In this document: positions 4,483 through 6,395 of the stretch, in pieces
Layout of the letters: each line of letters begins with the position of its first letter
Position numbering within the stretch: the first letter of the stretch is position 1
NCBI GenBank assembly: GCA_902783305.1
Contig: CACZQU010000401.1
Coordinates: 1-6,395 of the forward strand
Origin: an uncultured Lachnospiraceae bacterium
GTDB taxonomy: Bacteria; Bacillota; Clostridia; Lachnospirales; Lachnospiraceae
Direction: 5' to 3'
DNA: 6,395 nt
Translations under genes and position numbers: made by a program
Notes under the pieces: generated by a model
What the model was told of the DNA's origin: nothing
Seen by the model: only the letters and a program-made list of their open reading frames with translations
The model's database searches: none

Positions 4483-5910
4483 ATGAGGAATAAAAAATTC
4501 GTTTCATTGCTTTTGGCCGGAGCACTGTGTACTGCACATCTTTTTCCGGTCAGCGCAGATTATGAGTCAGATCTTCTTGAGGAGGCTTCAAGGACCCAGG
4601 CGGAGCTGGAAGCAACCTATGGATATATTGATGACTTATATTATCAGAAAGCCGAACTGGAGTATCAGGGAGAGATCCTGAACGATTCCATTTATAACTG
4701 CATGGTGGCCATTGAGGTTCTGAAGCAGGATATCAATGTCAAGGAAGGCGAAATCGCCAATACGGAAGGTCAGATTGAGAAAGCGGAAAACGCGGTCAGT
4801 GAGCAGTACAGCTCCATGAAATCCAGGATTCAGCTTCTGTATGAGAAGGGTGGAGATGAGGCCTGGCTGAATCTCATGCTCAATGCAGAGAATGTAGCGG
4901 ATTTTCTGAACCGGGCCGAGTATACTCAGCAGATGTATGAAGCGGACAGGGAAGCTCTTCAGAAGTACAGCAATACCGTCAGCGCCTTCAATACGCTGGT
5001 CGACCGGTATGAAGGGGAGAAAGCGGAGCTGGAAGGGATGCAGTCCGAATATGAAGCTGCGGAGGCTGAGCTGGAATACGAGCTGGCCGTGGTTCGTGAT
5101 AACATTTACGGATGTGAGGACGAAATCGCGTATGCGCAGTATCTGGCTCAGGAGAAGGCAAATTATCTCGTCGAGGTGACGGAAGAATATAACCGCGTCG
5201 TTGCGGAGCGCATTGCCTGGGAGCAGGCTGAAGCGGAGAGAATCGCCAGGGAGCAGGCTGAAGCGGAGGCCGCCGCAGCAGCAGCTGCCGCTGCGGCTGA
5301 GGCTGAGGAAGAGATCGTTTCCGAGGAAAATGCCGTACAGGCACTTGTACAGAGCGGGATGAATGAAGAAGAGTTTGCGGATGCCCTGGTAGACAGCGGT
5401 ATGGATGCTGAAGAGGCGCAGGAGGTAATCGAAAGCCTGACAGTATATGATGAGGACGGTGCTGCTGTGAGCGCTCTGGAAGCGGCCAGCTCCGGTGCAG
5501 CTGTGTTTAATTCGGACGGCGAAGAGGTGAGCGCTTCCTCTGTTGTTGAAGCAGCAGCTTCAAGCTCCGGTCAGTCCGTGGTGGATTTTGCGACGCAGTT
5601 TGTGGGAAATCCCTATGTGTGGGGTGGAACAAGCCTGACAAACGGAGCGGACTGCTCCGGCTTCGCGCAGAGTGTTTATTCCAATTTCGGCGTAGACCTT
5701 CCCCGGACCTCCTATGAGCAGGAATCCGCCGGAACATCGGTATCGTCTCTTGAGGAAGCTCAGCCCGGCGATCTGATCTGCTATGGTTCTCATGTGGCAA
5801 TTTACATGGGAGACGGACAGATTGTCCATGCTTCCAATGAAACAGATGGTATCAAGATCAGCGACAACGCTGCATACCGCACAATTACGTCTATCAGGCG
5901 ACTTGTCTAA
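4483..5910 (+). CDS. Secreted PcsB/CwlO-type NlpC/P60 peptidoglycan hydrolase with N-terminal coiled coil
   Basis: This 475-residue exported protein is a likely cell-division or growth hydrolase cutting peptidoglycan peptide stems. Residues 1-25 form a signal peptide (cleavage VSA-D). Residues about 28-245 are a long coiled coil of the PcsB type; the block LLYEKGGDEAWLNLML, then FLNRAEY (118-147) is the hallmark of that family. An Ala/Glu-rich linker follows (241-278, ten alanines at 263-272), then two duplicated acidic segments (287-314, 321-360). The catalytic domain spans about 364-475: YVWGG 378-382, Cys391 in ADCSGF, PGDL 428-431, His437 in SHVAIYMG and His449 in IVHAS, an intact triad. 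In relatives such as PcsB and CwlO the coiled coil keeps the enzyme inactive until FtsEX binds; that is family knowledge, and no ftsEX is present here. GGAGAGG (4471-4477) five bases before the ATG fixes the start. It has its own promoter and terminator. Confidence 0.93.
   Translation: MRNKKFVSLLLAGALCTAHLFPVSADYESDLLEEASRTQAELEATYGYIDDLYYQKAELEYQGEILNDSIYNCMVAIEVLKQDINVKEGEIANTEGQIEKAENAVSEQYSSMKSRIQLLYEKGGDEAWLNLMLNAENVADFLNRAEYTQQMYEADREALQKYSNTVSAFNTLVDRYEGEKAELEGMQSEYEAAEAELEYELAVVRDNIYGCEDEIAYAQYLAQEKANYLVEVTEEYNRVVAERIAWEQAEAERIAREQAEAEAAAAAAAAAAEAEEEIVSEENAVQALVQSGMNEEEFADALVDSGMDAEEAQEVIESLTVYDEDGAAVSALEAASSGAAVFNSDGEEVSASSVVEAAASSSGQSVVDFATQFVGNPYVWGGTSLTNGADCSGFAQSVYSNFGVDLPRTSYEQESAGTSVSSLEEAQPGDLICYGSHVAIYMGDGQIVHASNETDGIKISDNAAYRTITSIRRLV
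5203..5262 (+). repeat. 30-base tandem duplication in the hydrolase linker
   Basis: Two 30-base units (5203-5232, 5233-5262) encode AERIAWEQAE and AERIAREQAE, codons 241-260, at the end of the coiled coil and just before the poly-alanine stretch. One residue differs; the DNA differs at several positions, so the duplication is not recent. Confidence 0.8.
5341..5424 (+). repeat. 42-base tandem duplication encoding a 14-residue helix unit
   Basis: Codons 287-300 (ALVQSGMNEEEFAD) and 301-314 (ALVDSGMDAEEAQE) are direct tandem copies with the pattern ALV.SGM..EE. Each looks like a short helix-turn-helix step. They sit in the linker between the coiled coil and the catalytic domain. I know no named domain for them. 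Confidence 0.75.
5443..5562 (+). repeat. Diverged duplication, about 20 residues per unit, in the linker
   Basis: Codons 321-340 and 341-360 align as V(Y/F)..DG..VSA followed by an Ala/Ser-rich stretch. The similarity is weaker than in the 42-base repeat and partly reflects low complexity, but the DG..VSA spacing is kept. Confidence 0.5.
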
Positions 5911-5919
5911 TGATAGAGC

Positions 5920-6079
5920 CTCTCCACGGTCCCTGCCCTGGGACCAAAGCCATGACCTGGTTCCCCGCCGGGTAATAAGCTTCCCCTAAAGGAGAGACAG
6001 TTCCTGCTGCCGGGTCCCCGCCCGGCAGCAGATCCCCTTTGAAAGCGGGCAGCTGTCTGGTATTTCCGGAATCGCTGCC
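5920..6079 (+). other. Structured G+C-rich region, possible RNA element
   Basis: Part of the 334-base gap 5911-6244; no coding potential seen. CTCTCC (5920-5925) pairs with GGAGAG (5991-5996) and encloses two hairpins: GGTCCC/GGGACC (5928-5945) and ACCTGG/CCGGGT (5955-5973). A third, very stable hairpin follows: CTGCTGCCGGG (6004-6014) with CCCGGCAGCAG (6021-6031), 11 perfect pairs. AGACAG (5995-6000) pairs with CTGTCT (6053-6058) around it, and GGCAGC (6048-6053) pairs alternatively with GCTGCC (6074-6079). It could be a 3' UTR, an independent small RNA, or a leader of the gene at 6245. No known riboswitch signature was recognised. Confidence 0.45.
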
Positions 6080-6083
6080 GGCT

Positions 6084-6113
6084 TCGACAAATGCGTCTTG
6101 GATTATATATAAC
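6084..6113 (+). promoter_or_regulatory. Candidate promoter just before the terminator hairpin
   Basis: TCGACA (6084-6089) and TATAAC (6108-6113) each match the consensus at five of six positions, with an 18-base spacer. Initiation near 6120 would fall at the left base of the terminator stem (6119), giving either a very short terminated RNA or an attenuated leader for the gene at 6245. It may be coincidental. Confidence 0.35.
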
Positions 6114-6118
6114 ACAGT

Positions 6119-6173
6119 ACTGCCGTATGCAGCTGTCGGATCCCCTCCGGCAAGTGCATACGGCAGTGTTTTT
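6119..6173 (+). terminator. Strong rho-independent terminator with a 20-bp stem
   Basis: ACTGCCGTATGCA (6119-6131) pairs perfectly with TGCATACGGCAGT (6155-6167). After a 2x2 internal loop, TGTCGGA (6134-6140) pairs with TCCGGCA (6146-6152) around a five-base loop, with one G-U pair. TTTTT (6169-6173) follows one base after the stem. It lies more than 200 bases after the PcsB-like gene and about 70 bases before the next start, so it may end that transcript or act as an attenuator. Confidence 0.9.
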
Positions 6174-6233
6174 GTCTCGTTATATTATAACAGTCATCCG
6201 AAAATGATCTGTCAAAGTCTGAAATTCCGATAC

Positions 6234-6241
6234 AGGAGGAG
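6234..6241 (+). promoter_or_regulatory. Ribosome binding site for a GTG start
   Basis: AGGAGGAG is a near-perfect anti-16S match ending three bases before GTG 6245. No ATG lies nearby in the reading frame, so it supports GTG as the initiator. Confidence 0.8.
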
Positions 6242-6244
6242 AAA

Positions 6245-6395
6245 GTGAACTGGGAAGATAAAGAATATGCATATTTCCGCCATCAGAAGTGTGAGTATTT
6301 CCCCTGTCATAAAAATGCAGATCCACAGAACTTTAACTGCCTTTTCTGCTATTGCCCGCTTTATTATCTGGGCAGAGAATGCGGAGGAAATTTCA
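6245..6395 (+). CDS. Cysteine-rich small-domain protein (PF04071-like), N-terminal part, cut by window end
   Basis: Fifty residues are visible from a GTG start. The pattern CEYFPCHK, then NCLFCYCPLYYLG.ECGGNF matches the cysteine-rich small domain (PF04071, zf-like), a probable metal-binding domain of about 80 residues in clostridia and archaea. In archaea it is sometimes linked to cobalamin genes such as cobZ. Six cysteines are visible (16, 21, 32, 35, 37, 46); the rest of the motif lies beyond the window. No signal peptide is seen, so it is probably cytoplasmic. Its exact role is unknown. A strong terminator lies between it and the hydrolase upstream, so it is probably transcribed separately or by regulated read-through. 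Confidence 0.85.
   Translation, partial: MNWEDKEYAYFRHQKCEYFPCHKNADPQNFNCLFCYCPLYYLGRECGGNF

Noticed and set aside
4988..5344. Pro/Arg/Gln-rich open frame on the - strand
   Set aside because: This is the expected reverse complement of the Ala/Glu-rich coiled coil; its low complexity is explained by that.
5911..6240. Cobalamin riboswitch ahead of the PF04071-like gene
   Set aside because: No recognisable B12 box (GCCAGGAGACCTGCC-like) or GCCACTG block is present on either strand.
6039..6248. Small + strand open frame
   Set aside because: It spans the terminator and structured region, has no ribosome binding site, and overlaps the better-supported gene start at 6245.

Overview
The window looks like chromosomal DNA from a Gram-positive gut anaerobe of the Lachnospiraceae (Clostridia). 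Moderate G+C, strong purine-rich ribosome binding sites, a DUF5685-type gene next to a J-domain gene, a cysteine-rich small-domain gene and secreted hydrolases with cell-wall-binding repeats all fit that group. The assignment is inference from protein character, not from a marker gene. All six genes read on the + strand; the first and last are cut by the window edges.

Layout. 2-427 is the 3' end of a DUF5685 gene. 562-1209 is a J-domain protein with a TPR-like middle and a cysteine-rich tail. 18 bases later, 1228-2214 is meso-diaminopimelate dehydrogenase (ddh), probably co-transcribed with it. 2215-2575 is a gene-free stretch with a textbook sigma-A promoter (TTGACA, 17 bases, TATAAT), a WalR-like direct repeat over the start site, and a roughly 205-base leader with two strong stem-loops. 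2576-4087 encodes a secreted protein with about ten cell-wall-binding repeats and an NlpC/P60 cysteine-peptidase domain, followed by a strong terminator (4139-4190). 4191-4482 holds small hairpins, helically phased GTWACA motifs, a probable extended -10 promoter and a leader hairpin. 4483-5910 encodes a second secreted hydrolase of PcsB/CwlO type (coiled coil, Ala/Glu-rich linker, NlpC/P60). 5911-6244 is a highly structured G+C-rich stretch ending in a 20-bp terminator hairpin. From 6245 onward is a GTG-started cysteine-rich small-domain protein, cut by the window edge.

How the parts relate. Ddh makes meso-DAP, the cross-linking residue of peptidoglycan and lysine precursor. The two NlpC/P60 proteins belong to a family that cuts peptide stems, commonly at the D-Glu/DAP bond. 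Both hydrolase promoters carry similar GT(A/T)ACAGAAA elements, suggesting a shared regulator of the WalR (YycF) type. I found no defence system, phage, insertion sequence, CRISPR array, rRNA or tRNA. The least explained parts are the RNA-like structures at 2444-2530 and 5920-6173, the shared promoter motif, and the phytoene-synthase-like motif in the DUF5685 protein.
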